A stretch of DNA of 64,000 nt from Microbacterium halophytorum (lineage in GTDB: Bacteria > Actinomycetota > Actinomycetes > Actinomycetales > Microbacteriaceae), in NCBI RefSeq assembly GCF_002970975.1, contig NZ_PNFA01000009.1:144791-208790 (forward strand), in the 5' to 3' direction. A program made the position numbers and the translations under genes. Positions 22,282-31,826 of the stretch are shown in pieces (the first letter of the stretch is position 1; each line of letters starts with the position of its first letter). Below the pieces are notes generated by a model. That model made no database searches and was not told where the DNA came from. It saw nothing but the letters and a program-made list of their open reading frames with translations.

Positions 22282-25158
22282 TTAGGCGACGGATGCCGTG
22301 TTTGCGTTCGTGAACCACGCCACCGATGCGCGCAGCACTTCGCCGGTCGTGTTGCCGCGCACGATGATCCGGCCGTTCGGATTCACCTGGATGGGGCACC
22401 GCTTGACCGTCGAGTGGTCCGGCGTGGCGTCTCCGTAGGCGAACGTCGTCGGCGTGTATCCCTGGGGGATTCCGCTCGTGACATCGGCTCCTTCAGGCAG
22501 CTCGATCCCGGCGATCGTCAGCGTCACTCGATCGCTCGATCGTGTGACCGAGATGTGGCCGCCGGGCGACCCCACGACGGCTCCGGGGAATCGGTCGGTG
22601 ATGTCGAGCTCCGTCAGCCCGGCTCCTCGAGGCTCGTACCGGGAATCGAGCTCGTGCCGCGTGTAGCTCGAGCCGTCCGCGAGGATCATCGCCATATCGA
22701 GGTCCGTGCTCATCGCGGACGCCGATCCGGCAACGAGTGCTGCACCGTCGAGGACGGCTCGCGCGTCGGCGTACCGTTCGTTGATCGGATTCGCCCCGAG
22801 GGTCACGACCGTGCGGCCGTCGCTGGTGACGAAAGCGACGTTGCCGACGATCTGCGTACTCCCTGTGAGGCCTCCCGTCTTCCCTGCCCGGAACTCGGGC
22901 AGGTTGCGCGCGGTCGGATCGATCGTGTGCACCGCGTCCAGGACGCGTGCGTTCGGACCAGTCACCTCAACCTGTGCCGTGTACTGCCCCATGATGTCGA
23001 TCAGCGTCGGGTCCTCTGCATCGATCCGCTCGATGAGCTCCGCGAGCTGCTCCGCGGTCGCACGGTTCGAGAACGACAGGCCCGACGTGTCGTTGAAGAT
23101 CGCGCCTTCCCAGCCCCACGACGTGGCCTGCGTGTTCATCGCGGTGATGAAGTCGGCCATGCCTGTGCCGATCTGTTCCCCGACGACACGGCCCATGACG
23201 CGCGCGGCGGCGTTGTGCGAGGGCAGCATCATCAGCTCGAGCAGACCGCGATAGGTGATCTGGTCGCCGTCCTGTAGGCGCGGGAGCGTGCCCGACCCGG
23301 TGAGGCCGTCCGCCGTCGTCACGGTCACGGTCTCGTCGAGACGTGCGTCCGTGATCGTCTGGCGTGCGAGCCAGGCGGTGAGCATCTTCGTCAGCGATGC
23401 CGGGATGATCGGCTCGCTCACGTTCTTCTCGAACGTGACCGCGCCGGCTTCACGCATGATCGCCGCCTTCGACGACAGCCCGTCGACCTGGTAACCAGGC
23501 GGATTGGAGCGCGCCGTGAGCAGTCGCTCCATCCGCTGTCGCACCTCGGCTGAGGGCACACCGTCGAAGATCGCGATCGCGCCGATCTTGCCGTCCCACG
23601 TGTAGGCAGCGTTTCCCGACGAGTGTCCACCGATCGTGAGACCGGACATCGGCATGGTGAACGGGTGGTCGGGTCCGCCGGAGCCGTCGTGGTACTGCGC
23701 GACGCCGTCGATGAAGAAGCGAGAGCCGGTGTTGCCGTTGAACAGCGCGCCGATCACGTGCATGTCGGTGTCCTGCGTCGAGTTGCGAGCCATCCGGTTG
23801 TGGCCGGCATAGTACGCCCACGACTGGTTGCCGGTGCCAGCGACGAAGATCGCGTTGCGGTCGGCGGTCGAGCTGTCGACTGCGAAGTTCCCCGTCCCCA
23901 TCTCACCCGTGCGCGACTGCGCGACCACCATGATGAACGTTGGCTGCTCCTTGGCGGCCGCGAAGGGGCCCGTGCGGAGGGAGTGCTCCCCGCCGGCCTT
24001 CATGTAGTCCAGCGCGTCTGATGCGCCGAACCCATCAGGAGCGAACGCCGGGCGGCGTGCGTACGACGGTGCGACGGCGTCGGGAAGGTTCCCAAGCGCG
24101 TCGCGCAGCCGGTCGACCTGCCCGTCAATGATGTCGCGGGTGCGGGCGTTCGATGGGTCGTAGACCGCGGCCCAACCATCAGCGATCGCGAGATCCACCA
24201 GCGCCTGTGCTTCCGCCGAGGGCGACACGTCGTCTTCCCAAGCGAGGCGACGCCATCCGGTGAACGTCGTTACCCCGTCGGTACTCAGCCAGCCGCGACG
24301 CACCCACTCGCCCGACGACTCGGTGTAGGACTGTCGCACGACGCCGGGGTGATCCGTCGGGTCGACCTTGAGGATCGCCGGCGACGGCGGCACAGCGTAC
24401 GGAAGGCCCGCGCGAGCAACGCCGGACTCGATCCGGTACGTGCCCGCGTGCGCCTCGTCGACGAGCGTGTCAGCATCAGCCTCGAGCACGCCGCGCGGCA
24501 TCGAGACGATGTCGGACGACACGATCATCTGCCATGCGCCCCAGGCCGAGCTCGACACGACCTCACGCCATGCGGCGGGCCTACCTGCTACGTAGACGCG
24601 CTGGACTTCCGAGAGGCCGGGAGCGGCCGAGACAACCTCAGCAGTCGCTTCGTTCTGCAGCGGGAGCATCCACTCCGGCAGTCCCTGGATCGTCGCACCG
24701 ACTCGCCAGTTACCCGCCCACTGCCGGCCGCGCATGTCGTCCATGTGCGTGCCCTCAGGCACCGCACCGCGAGTGATCAGCGCCGCCCCCAGCGAGCGCA
24801 GCACGTCCTCCGTGATCGACGTCGGCGACGGGATCAGAGCAGACAGGGTGCCGCCGGGGAACAGTTTGTGGACGCCCGGGAGCTCGGCGTACGCATACGC
24901 CTTCCTCTCCGGGTCATCCGTCGTCGACAGCCAGCGGGCCGCGATCTTGTACTCCGTCTCCGGGCGGCCCTTGAGATGCACCGTGTACTCGCCCGTCGCG
25001 GCGTCCACGAGCTCCGCCTCGCCCTCGACCGCCGGGACCATAGCGTTGTCGACGACCATCGACTCCACGGGGCGGAAGAACACCTGCGGTGCACGCTCAG
25101 GCTCGATCGCTTGCCCCACCACGTCCTTCAGGTAGAAGGACACATCAAACTCGGCCAT
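22282..25158 (-). CDS. Tail/receptor-binding protein with LamG-like and penicillin-binding-protein DD-peptidase domains
   Basis: 958 aa. Residues 1-110 form an Ig-like tail domain. The middle includes a concanavalin/LamG-like region (about 405-550: FFIDGVAQYH, MSGLTIGGHSSG, WDGKIGAIAIFDG). Residues 560-810 are a serine DD-peptidase domain with the full active site in order: SLTK (588-591), SHN (647-649) and KTG (760-762), spaced as in D-Ala-D-Ala carboxypeptidases. The end (820-958) is beta-rich. At the tail tip it should bind the host and trim peptidoglycan peptides during entry. It follows the M23 tail protein. Confidence 0.85.
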   Translation of the reverse strand: MAEFDVSFYLKDVVGQAIEPERAPQVFFRPVESMVVDNAMVPAVEGEAELVDAATGEYTVHLKGRPETEYKIAARWLSTTDDPERKAYAYAELPGVHKLFPGGTLSALIPSPTSITEDVLRSLGAALITRGAVPEGTHMDDMRGRQWAGNWRVGATIQGLPEWMLPLQNEATAEVVSAAPGLSEVQRVYVAGRPAAWREVVSSSAWGAWQMIVSSDIVSMPRGVLEADADTLVDEAHAGTYRIESGVARAGLPYAVPPSPAILKVDPTDHPGVVRQSYTESSGEWVRRGWLSTDGVTTFTGWRRLAWEDDVSPSAEAQALVDLAIADGWAAVYDPSNARTRDIIDGQVDRLRDALGNLPDAVAPSYARRPAFAPDGFGASDALDYMKAGGEHSLRTGPFAAAKEQPTFIMVVAQSRTGEMGTGNFAVDSSTADRNAIFVAGTGNQSWAYYAGHNRMARNSTQDTDMHVIGALFNGNTGSRFFIDGVAQYHDGSGGPDHPFTMPMSGLTIGGHSSGNAAYTWDGKIGAIAIFDGVPSAEVRQRMERLLTARSNPPGYQVDGLSSKAAIMREAGAVTFEKNVSEPIIPASLTKMLTAWLARQTITDARLDETVTVTTADGLTGSGTLPRLQDGDQITYRGLLELMMLPSHNAAARVMGRVVGEQIGTGMADFITAMNTQATSWGWEGAIFNDTSGLSFSNRATAEQLAELIERIDAEDPTLIDIMGQYTAQVEVTGPNARVLDAVHTIDPTARNLPEFRAGKTGGLTGSTQIVGNVAFVTSDGRTVVTLGANPINERYADARAVLDGAALVAGSASAMSTDLDMAMILADGSSYTRHELDSRYEPRGAGLTELDITDRFPGAVVGSPGGHISVTRSSDRVTLTIAGIELPEGADVTSGIPQGYTPTTFAYGDATPDHSTVKRCPIQVNPNGRIIVRGNTTGEVLRASVAWFTNANTASVA

Positions 25159-25252
25159 AACGCCTCCCCAGGCGGTCGCAATCTTGAGATACTGAGATGA
25201 CCCTAGCGGTCGCTAGCGACATCTCCCCGGATCTCTCCGGGCAGAAGTGGAC

Positions 25253-26386
25253 CTACGCGGCGTCCTGTGCCGCCATATAGGCCTCGAAGTCCTCGGTCGC
25301 GCCGAAACTCGGCATGGAGGCCGATGGGCCCGACCAGAAGGTGATGTGGCAGTGGGCGCCGTACCCGTAGTCGCTACCGAAGCCAGACGCCCCGGAGACC
25401 GCGACGACATCGCCCTGCGAGACCTGCTGCCCGACTGTCACGGGCGAGCCGGACAGATGCAGGAACCGGAACCAGGCGCCGCCGTCCGTCTTCATCGCGA
25501 CGTACCGGCCGGTCGCGTTCGCGTTCGACAGGTTCACTTGCGTAATCTCGCCGTCAGCGGGCGCGTACACGCTCGTCCCGATCGGGCATTCGACGTCCGT
25601 GCCCGGCTCGGCGCTCGGCGGGTTGCGATCCTTGTGGCCCTGCCAAGACGACGAAACGCCCCACTGGGAGGCGCTCACGGGCCAGATGTAGCCCTCGGGA
25701 TTCAGAACCGGTGGATCACCCGGGTCCCCCGGATCGCCGCCGTCTCCGGACCGTGGTGTCTTGTACAACTGCCCAGACGCGTCAGCGGTGACCAGGTAGT
25801 CACCTGCCCCGTCCGGCAGGCCCCGCATCGCGAACGCATCACCCACGAGATCCACAGCCGTCTCACCCTGGATGATGACGATGCCGTCGTTGCCGAAGAT
25901 GTACGACGGCCCGGTGCCGAGTTGCATCGCCGCGACATCGCTGCCGAGGATGTTGAACCGCTTGAGCGTGATCGGCTCTGGGCCGTTGACGACGACCTCG
26001 CCACCGTCATGCACGGTGACGTCGCCGCCTGAGCGGACGTTGAAGCCGGCACCACTCTGGACGTTGTACGTGCCGGTCTGGTCGAAGGTTCCCTCGAGCG
26101 AGGTGTCGCCTGTGATCGCGAGGTCGCCGTCGATCGAGGTGTCACCGGTGATCGTCGTCGGTCCAACGACGCCGAGCGTCCCGGAGATGTCGACCTGCCC
26201 GGACAGAACGGCACGCCCGACGAGCTCGAACAGCCCCTCGACGCGGATGACCGAGCCGTCCTTCATCCGGACGCTGCCACGATCCGTCGACGCGTGGCGC
26301 AACGGGTTCGCCCGGAGCATGGCCCGAAGCGCCTTCACTTCCTCCTTGAGCGCCTGGAACTCGGCCGGGTTGACGACGCTACTCAC
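25253..26386 (-). CDS. Tail protein with C-terminal M23 peptidase domain
   Basis: 377 aa. A short N-terminal coiled coil (residues 8-27) is followed by beta-repeats with a repeating GDTSI/GDLAITGDTS pattern (65-180), then a GDPGDPGDP linker (216-225), then an M23 (LytM) metallopeptidase domain. Zinc-site residues are His251, Asp264 and His345-Cys-His347, with His310 as a likely catalytic His. It should cut peptidoglycan cross-bridges during DNA injection. The GTG start overlaps the previous gene by 4 bp. Confidence 0.82.
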   Translation of the reverse strand: MSSVVNPAEFQALKEEVKALRAMLRANPLRHASTDRGSVRMKDGSVIRVEGLFELVGRAVLSGQVDISGTLGVVGPTTITGDTSIDGDLAITGDTSLEGTFDQTGTYNVQSGAGFNVRSGGDVTVHDGGEVVVNGPEPITLKRFNILGSDVAAMQLGTGPSYIFGNDGIVIIQGETAVDLVGDAFAMRGLPDGAGDYLVTADASGQLYKTPRSGDGGDPGDPGDPPVLNPEGYIWPVSASQWGVSSSWQGHKDRNPPSAEPGTDVECPIGTSVYAPADGEITQVNLSNANATGRYVAMKTDGGAWFRFLHLSGSPVTVGQQVSQGDVVAVSGASGFGSDYGYGAHCHITFWSGPSASMPSFGATEDFEAYMAAQDAA

Positions 26387-27489
26387 AGCGGCACCACCTC
26401 CGGCTCGTACGTCTCTTCATCGGTGCTGCTGTAGGACAGTCCGACGGTGTAGTGCATGCCGTCCTCGGGGGCCAGGAACCGGTCGCCGGAGTACGTCAGG
26501 TGGAATCGCGTCCCGAGGCGCAGGCGCGGCAGTGCCGGCCGGCCCTGCTCGGCGTGTAGCCGGAACTCGGTCGCCTGCGATGGTGACCTGTGCTTCGCGA
26601 TGTGCGACTCGGCGAGATCGCGGAGGTCGCCGTCTTCCGCGACCAGATCCACGGCCGCTTCACGCGCCGCCATCGGTGGGCCGGTGACCGGGCCGACCTC
26701 CTCGACCGGGCGATCCTCCCCGTAGCCCTCGCCGCGGGCGAAGACGCGGGACAGCTGCCCTTCGCCCGAGAAGGTCCGCTTCAGCCCCGAGCCGCGCGGC
26801 GACCGTACCGACATCGGCAGGTCGATCGTTGGTCCCGCGATCCTCGGGTCGCCGATCATCACGTCGTAGCGGAGGTACCCGTTGACAATCTTCGGGACGA
26901 GCGCGAGATCCGGCCCGCCAGTCTTCGACCGGATGTGGTCGATGATCTCGTCGATCGTGGTCCAGTCCTCACCCTCCCAGAGATGCGAGAAATTGCCGGC
27001 TTCGCCGAGGTAGGGGATGTCGAGCGGCAGGTCCCACGCGGGATCCCACATGCCGGCACCGATGCCGCGCTGGACGGCCTTCGCGAGCGCGCCGCGCAGC
27101 GACATCGACACGATCTGGAAGTCAGCCGCCGATGTGCCGTACGCGCCCTCGCCCGCCGAGAACGGGTAGCGGTCCTCGAACAGCGTGTCCGCGGTGACGG
27201 TCTCGAGCTCGAGGATCTCGTCCTCGGCCGACCATGTGAAGTTCCGCACCGGGCCGGCATACATCGGGACGCCGTCGTGGAACTCGCATAGCGTCGTCCA
27301 CCAGTTGCGGACCGACTCCCGCCACGTGAACGCATCGTACGGGGATGTCGCGAGGCTGATCTGGTGCGTCCCGGAGCCTCGCGAGGTCATCGACAATCGC
27401 CACCGACCCTCGACGCTCTGCGAGTCGAGAGCAATCGGGATCGGGTGACCGTCGAGCGTGCCGTACATCGCGTAGGAGCGAGTGACCAT
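26383..27489 (-). CDS. Minor tail protein (baseplate hub region)
   Basis: 368 aa, placed third after the tape measure, where actinosiphoviruses encode tail-tip hub proteins. Segments such as WRESVRNWWTTLCEFHDGVPMYAGPVRNFTW and YPFSAGEGAYGTSAADFQIV resemble Gp37/tail-hub proteins of actinophages. No enzymatic motif. Assignment rests mainly on position and overall length. Confidence 0.65.
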   Translation of the reverse strand: MVTRSYAMYGTLDGHPIPIALDSQSVEGRWRLSMTSRGSGTHQISLATSPYDAFTWRESVRNWWTTLCEFHDGVPMYAGPVRNFTWSAEDEILELETVTADTLFEDRYPFSAGEGAYGTSAADFQIVSMSLRGALAKAVQRGIGAGMWDPAWDLPLDIPYLGEAGNFSHLWEGEDWTTIDEIIDHIRSKTGGPDLALVPKIVNGYLRYDVMIGDPRIAGPTIDLPMSVRSPRGSGLKRTFSGEGQLSRVFARGEGYGEDRPVEEVGPVTGPPMAAREAAVDLVAEDGDLRDLAESHIAKHRSPSQATEFRLHAEQGRPALPRLRLGTRFHLTYSGDRFLAPEDGMHYTVGLSYSSTDEETYEPEVVPL

Positions 27490-27507
27490 CGTTCGCCCCC
27501 TTCCGCG

Positions 27508-28281
27508 CTATGGCAGGTACGTCTCCGAGTAGGTGACCTGCAGCTCGCCGGCCGAGGTCGCGAAGGTGTGCTGCCCGGGCGGGAGCTCGAGCGGGTCGCG
27601 GCGGGCGACGCCCTGGTTCACCGGAGTGCCGGCAACGTAGAAGATCCCGGTATCGGCGTCGTACTTGTGCCAGACGCCGTCGACGAGGTCGCGGGTCACG
27701 TCGACGCGCCCGCCCGGGCCCGTGATCGTGTAACCGCCCGTGTGCACACCTCGCACCCGGATCACGACAGGCGCCGGATAGGTGCCGTAGTGGTTGATCG
27801 TGACGGTCGACGCCCAGGCGGTCTGCTCCTCGTCCCCCGCATAGACCCGTTGGTCGTCCGCTCTGAACTCGATCGTGAAGTCCGCGAAGCCAGTCGACCC
27901 GCGCCGGACGATCTGCACCGCCCCGTTGCGCTTCACGAGCGCACGGCGCCATGGCCGGCCGAACTCGGTCCACGACAGCCAGCCGAGGTCGTCGTCGCCA
28001 GGGAGTATGCGCTGCAGACTGTCGATCAGCGTCCCGAGCATTGACGGGGTCGGGGCGTAGATGAATCCCTCGAGCGCCGGCTCTCGCGCGGCGTCGCGAC
28101 GGTTCCGGGTGCGGACAAGGCCAGGGCGCCGCATCGCGAAGATGTCCTCCGCCGATACGGCGCCCCCGCCGAGGAACCCCTCGGCCTCGCGCACGTAGAT
28201 CCCGGGCGTGAAGTCGAACGGCCCGCCGCTGAAATGCACTCCCCCGACAGTCCACCGAGTCGATTCCGCGCTGCCGACCAT
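27508..28281 (-). CDS. Distal tail protein (Dit-like)
   Basis: 257 aa. It sits directly after the tape measure gene, as Dit does. The N-terminal domain has the expected beta-rich start and the C-terminal galectin-like part ends in PPGQHTFATSAGELQVTYSE. Dit forms a hexameric ring connecting tail tube and tip. Start at 28281 chosen for GGAGG 8 bases upstream. Confidence 0.7.
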   Translation of the reverse strand: MVGSAESTRWTVGGVHFSGGPFDFTPGIYVREAEGFLGGGAVSAEDIFAMRRPGLVRTRNRRDAAREPALEGFIYAPTPSMLGTLIDSLQRILPGDDDLGWLSWTEFGRPWRRALVKRNGAVQIVRRGSTGFADFTIEFRADDQRVYAGDEEQTAWASTVTINHYGTYPAPVVIRVRGVHTGGYTITGPGGRVDVTRDLVDGVWHKYDADTGIFYVAGTPVNQGVARRDPLELPPGQHTFATSAGELQVTYSETYLP

Positions 28282-28283
28282 GA

Positions 28284-31088
28284 CTACAGACCTCCGCGTG
28301 AGAACCAATCGTTCATCTGCTTCCTCAGCTCCACACGCACCATCCGGCGAATCGCCTCCGGTGACATCCCCGCCGCGTTCACGACCGCCAGACCAATGTG
28401 GGGCATCGCCCCTGTACCGCGGCGAGCGCTGGTGCCGTCGCTGGTGGAGAGGATGCCACCGTCGGCCATGGGTGCCGAGCCGGGCATGCGGTGCAGGCCT
28501 TCCATGAGGAGAGCCCAGGAGCGGGGCGAGCCGTCGAGGGGTAGGTAGAGCTCGGGGACGTCGGGCCGGTCGCCGACGACTCGCCAGGTGTTGGGCGAGA
28601 CGGTTTGTGCGATCGGCGCCATGGGTGCGAGTCCGCGGACGCCGCCTTCGGCCATGAGTTCGACGATTGCTCCGTCGTGCTGGTAGCTGAGGGTGCCGTC
28701 GCTGTTGAACTTCGGCAGTCCGGTGGGGGTCTCGATCACGGCACCTGGCCTGTAGACGCCCCAGCCTGGTTGCTTCTGTTCGATGTACTCGGCGGTGATG
28801 GTCACCTTCTTGTACCCGGGGATGGAGTTGATGCTTCCGCGCAGCCCGTCGATTCGTGCTTTCTGGCTGGTCGCGTTCGATGAGAACGACGTCCGCTTTG
28901 ATGACGGCGTCTTCTCAATCTGTGCGATGAGTGCCCTGGCGCCTTCTTCGGTCAGCCCCATCTGGACGAGCTGCCCGACGAGCGCCTCGCGGGATGCGTC
29001 GTATCGCTCCTCGAGTTCTGCTTGGCTTTCACCGGCGAGACTGGCGACTTCGCGTTCATGTTCCATCGCGCCGATCGCGCCCTCGAGCTGTTCGGTGAGC
29101 CGGCTCGATGCTTCGACGGTGCCGTCCTTCGCGATTGTGAAGGCGTCGATGAGCTCGGTGCCGTCCTTCGCGGAGATTCCCACTTGGGAGACGGCGTCGG
29201 CCGTTTCGAGCGCCGCGTCGTGGATGTAGCCGGTCGCGATGGCCGGGTCGAAGAACTCGTTGACCTTGTCGCGGGCGGCCTCGAGCGTCGGGATCAGCGT
29301 GTCCCGCTGCACGTCCGCCGCCGTCTCGGCCGCTTCTCCGAAGCCGCGCATGTCGTTCGAGATCTGCAGCCATTCGGCGCCCATCTTCGGATTGAGGAGC
29401 ACGGTGGCGCGGCCCATCATGTCGGCAAGGTCCGCGAGCGGCCCGCCGATGAACTCGCCGATGCCCTCCGTCGCGCCGGCGAGGCTCTCGAGGAAGCCGA
29501 CGCCGATGTCGAATGCGCCGTTGACGAGGTCGCCGAGGAAGCTCATCAGCGGGCCACGGTTCGTCGATACCCAGTCGGCGAAATCGCCGAGCGGATCGGA
29601 GAACGCGTTCGCCAGTGCCCCTTGAATGCCTTCGACCGCGACCTGGATGTTCCGCTTCGCGGCCTCCATCTTCGTGGCGTCGTTGTCCTTGAGCGTGTCG
29701 AACATCCGTTGCGCGGCACCCGTCACGCCGTCGAGCTCGTCGACGGCAGTCGACAGGTCCATCGCGAACAGCGCCTCGCCGAGGTCCTCAGCCTGCGTGC
29801 CGAAGAGGGCGATTGCGGCCTGGTTGCGGGCGACCGGGTCTTCCATGTCGCGGAGCCCGTCGAGGACCTGTGCGAGCCCGTCGCGGGCGTCGTCGCCGCC
29901 GCGAGCGATCTTCGCCGTCATCTCCTCGGCGTTCAGCCCGAGGAGTTCGAACCCCTCGGCCGATGCCTCCGAGGCGTCGGTCGCCCGGATCTGGAACTCC
30001 TTCAGGGCGTCCGCTGCCAGGTCGCTGTTGCGGGCACCGGCCTGCATGCCCTGGTTGACGAGCCCGAGCGCTTCCTGCCCGGACAGGCCGAGCTTGTCGA
30101 ACAGCGCCGGATACTCCGTGAACGTGTCGAGCAGGTCCTCGTTGCGGTTGACGCCCTCGCGGGCGCCGGTCGCGAGGACGTCATACGCCTCGCTGGCGGA
30201 CTTCACGACGCCCGTGGCGAGCATCGTCGACACGGCCGCCGCGATCGGGCGGACCTCCTCACCGAGCACCTCCGATATGCCCGTGAGTCCCTCGATGGTC
30301 TTCTGCGCCTGACGCTGCGTCGCATCCTCGTCGAGGATGTTGAACTGCAACGCCAGCCGCGACGTGTCCATGTTCGCTTCGATCGACTCGCCGAACGTCA
30401 GCGAGTACGCCTCCCCCGCGGCAACCGCGAAGCGGCGAGCTGTGGCTTCGTCGATGCCGGTGAGGGCCTTGAGCTGGTCGCGGGTGACTTCCTGCTGCAG
30501 TCCGTCGGTGAAGCCCTTGTGGACGGCCGTGCCGACGGCGGCGGCGATGCCGACGACGGCGCCGGCGATCGGGATCGTCTTGAGGGCGGTGAGGATGCCG
30601 TCGCCGAGGTTGTCGCCGGCCTCGCTACCGGATTCGGCGGCGTGGTCTTCGATCTCGTCGAGCTTCTCCTCAGCGGGGACCGTGTTCGCGTCGACCGTGA
30701 TCGTCTCTCGTGACCGCGTGAGCGCGTCGCGCTGCCGGGTCAGCTTGTCGAGGCGGGCCTCGGCGCGCTTGATGTCTGCCGACACGTCGAGCTCTGTCTC
30801 CACCGAGCGGAGGTACTCGAGGCGCTGCTCTGTGCGGTCGATGCCCTTCGTGGCGCGGTCGATGTTCGCGTCGATCTGCACGGCCGTGTCGTGGGACACG
30901 ATGCGCTTCGCGGCCTGCTCGACGCGGTCCATGCCAGCGAGCGCGTCGCTGGTGTCGGCGCCGACCTTCTGCTCGATCGGCTTGCCCTCGACGGTCTTGC
31001 CGAGTTGCTTGACGTCGGCCTCGGCCTTCTGGATCCCGGCAGTGTTGGCCGTGAAGAGCACTTCGAGGTCGGCGACGCGCAGCGGCAT
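28284..31088 (-). CDS. Tape measure protein
   Basis: 934 aa, mostly helical, with an N-terminal coiled-coil region (residues 10-160), a hydrophobic glycine-rich stretch near 170-200, and a phage tail tape measure core containing GLTGISEVLGEEV and QAGARNSDLAADALKEF. It sets tail length and is threaded inside the tube. By the usual ratio of about 1.5 Angstrom per residue, the tail would be roughly 140 nm. It follows the frameshifting chaperone pair, the classical order. GGAGGTGA precedes the ATG. Confidence 0.93.
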   Translation of the reverse strand: MPLRVADLEVLFTANTAGIQKAEADVKQLGKTVEGKPIEQKVGADTSDALAGMDRVEQAAKRIVSHDTAVQIDANIDRATKGIDRTEQRLEYLRSVETELDVSADIKRAEARLDKLTRQRDALTRSRETITVDANTVPAEEKLDEIEDHAAESGSEAGDNLGDGILTALKTIPIAGAVVGIAAAVGTAVHKGFTDGLQQEVTRDQLKALTGIDEATARRFAVAAGEAYSLTFGESIEANMDTSRLALQFNILDEDATQRQAQKTIEGLTGISEVLGEEVRPIAAAVSTMLATGVVKSASEAYDVLATGAREGVNRNEDLLDTFTEYPALFDKLGLSGQEALGLVNQGMQAGARNSDLAADALKEFQIRATDASEASAEGFELLGLNAEEMTAKIARGGDDARDGLAQVLDGLRDMEDPVARNQAAIALFGTQAEDLGEALFAMDLSTAVDELDGVTGAAQRMFDTLKDNDATKMEAAKRNIQVAVEGIQGALANAFSDPLGDFADWVSTNRGPLMSFLGDLVNGAFDIGVGFLESLAGATEGIGEFIGGPLADLADMMGRATVLLNPKMGAEWLQISNDMRGFGEAAETAADVQRDTLIPTLEAARDKVNEFFDPAIATGYIHDAALETADAVSQVGISAKDGTELIDAFTIAKDGTVEASSRLTEQLEGAIGAMEHEREVASLAGESQAELEERYDASREALVGQLVQMGLTEEGARALIAQIEKTPSSKRTSFSSNATSQKARIDGLRGSINSIPGYKKVTITAEYIEQKQPGWGVYRPGAVIETPTGLPKFNSDGTLSYQHDGAIVELMAEGGVRGLAPMAPIAQTVSPNTWRVVGDRPDVPELYLPLDGSPRSWALLMEGLHRMPGSAPMADGGILSTSDGTSARRGTGAMPHIGLAVVNAAGMSPEAIRRMVRVELRKQMNDWFSRGGL

Positions 31089-31091
31089 GGT

Positions 31092-31825
31092 TCACCTCCG
31101 GGTGAGCGCCCTTCTCAGACGCGTGTCGCTGTCGAGCAGGCTGAAGATCATCGTCCGGACGCCCGGCCACGGGCGGCCCCGGACGGCCGGGTCGTACAGG
31201 TCGACGCCGTAGTGCAGGGCGAGGTCGGCGACGACGAGCCGCCAGTTCTCGACGAGCGTGAGCAGGGACTCGTCGAGGTCGATCTTGGTCGCACCGGCCG
31301 GGGCGGGCGCCGCGGGCGCGGCCGGCCGGACGTCGGCTGGCACCCGATAGTCCGGGTACCAGCCGTCTTCGTCCGGCGTGCCGACGCCGTAGGGCGCCCA
31401 GTCCTCGGCCGTTACGAGACTTTTGGGGCCCCGTCACCGCCCGTGCCAGCGTCGTCGTCGCCGGCCGTCTCCGGGGCCCACATGGCGACCGCGAGGCGGT
31501 CGGCGTACTCACGGCCGCGAGCCCAGTAGAAGACGGCGTAGTAGCCCATCCGGTCTATCGTCGTCGCGGAGACGCCGTCGGCGACGAGCTGCGCGTAGAC
31601 AGGTCCGAGCGCGGGATGCTCATCAGGGCCGATCGCGTCGAGCACCGCGGAGACCTCCGCGGGGACCTCTCCCTTGACGATGCCGAGCTGGATCTCGCCG
31701 CGCACGGCGGACGCGAGGATCTTGCTCGACGCATCGACGCTGGGCGGCGGCACCATGTAGGTGCGGCCGCCCAGCTCGAGCTCCAGACCCGGCGCGGCCC
31801 ATTCCTCGAAGGAGACCGCTGACAC
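31092..31825 (-). CDS. Tail assembly chaperone, -1 frameshift product (GT-like)
   Basis: Fusion of the 137-aa upstream frame with a downstream frame that has no good start of its own. Slipping back one base at CCCAAAA (31421-31427) continues the protein as SLVTAEDWAPYGVGTPDEDG and onward to the stop at 31092, about 244 aa in all. The extension shares the common GT-like content (ENWRLVVADLALHYGVDLYD). Such pairs chaperone the tape measure during tail assembly and are absent from virions. Confidence 0.8.
31412..31825 (-). CDS. Tail assembly chaperone, unshifted product (G-like)
   Basis: 137 aa ending DGAPKVS at a TAA only two codons after the slippery site. Acidic C-terminus (AGDDDAGTGGDGAPKVS), helical core. 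It lies between the tail tube gene and the tape measure, as lambda gpG does, and coats the tape measure for tube polymerisation. Confidence 0.82.
   Translation of the reverse strand: MSAVSFEEWAAPGLELELGGRTYMVPPPSVDASSKILASAVRGEIQLGIVKGEVPAEVSAVLDAIGPDEHPALGPVYAQLVADGVSATTIDRMGYYAVFYWARGREYADRLAVAMWAPETAGDDDAGTGGDGAPKVS
31421..31427 (-). promoter_or_regulatory. -1 programmed frameshift site
   Basis: Heptamer CCCAAAA read as C-CCA-AAA in the zero frame (X XXY YYZ). The zero frame stops two codons later while the -1 frame stays open to 31092. Confidence 0.8.
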
Positions 31826-31826
31826 G

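Noticed and set aside
29022..30713. 563-codon plus-strand open frame opposite the tape measure gene
   Set aside because: Antisense reading of a long alanine-rich coiled-coil gene; no recognisable protein and no promoter.
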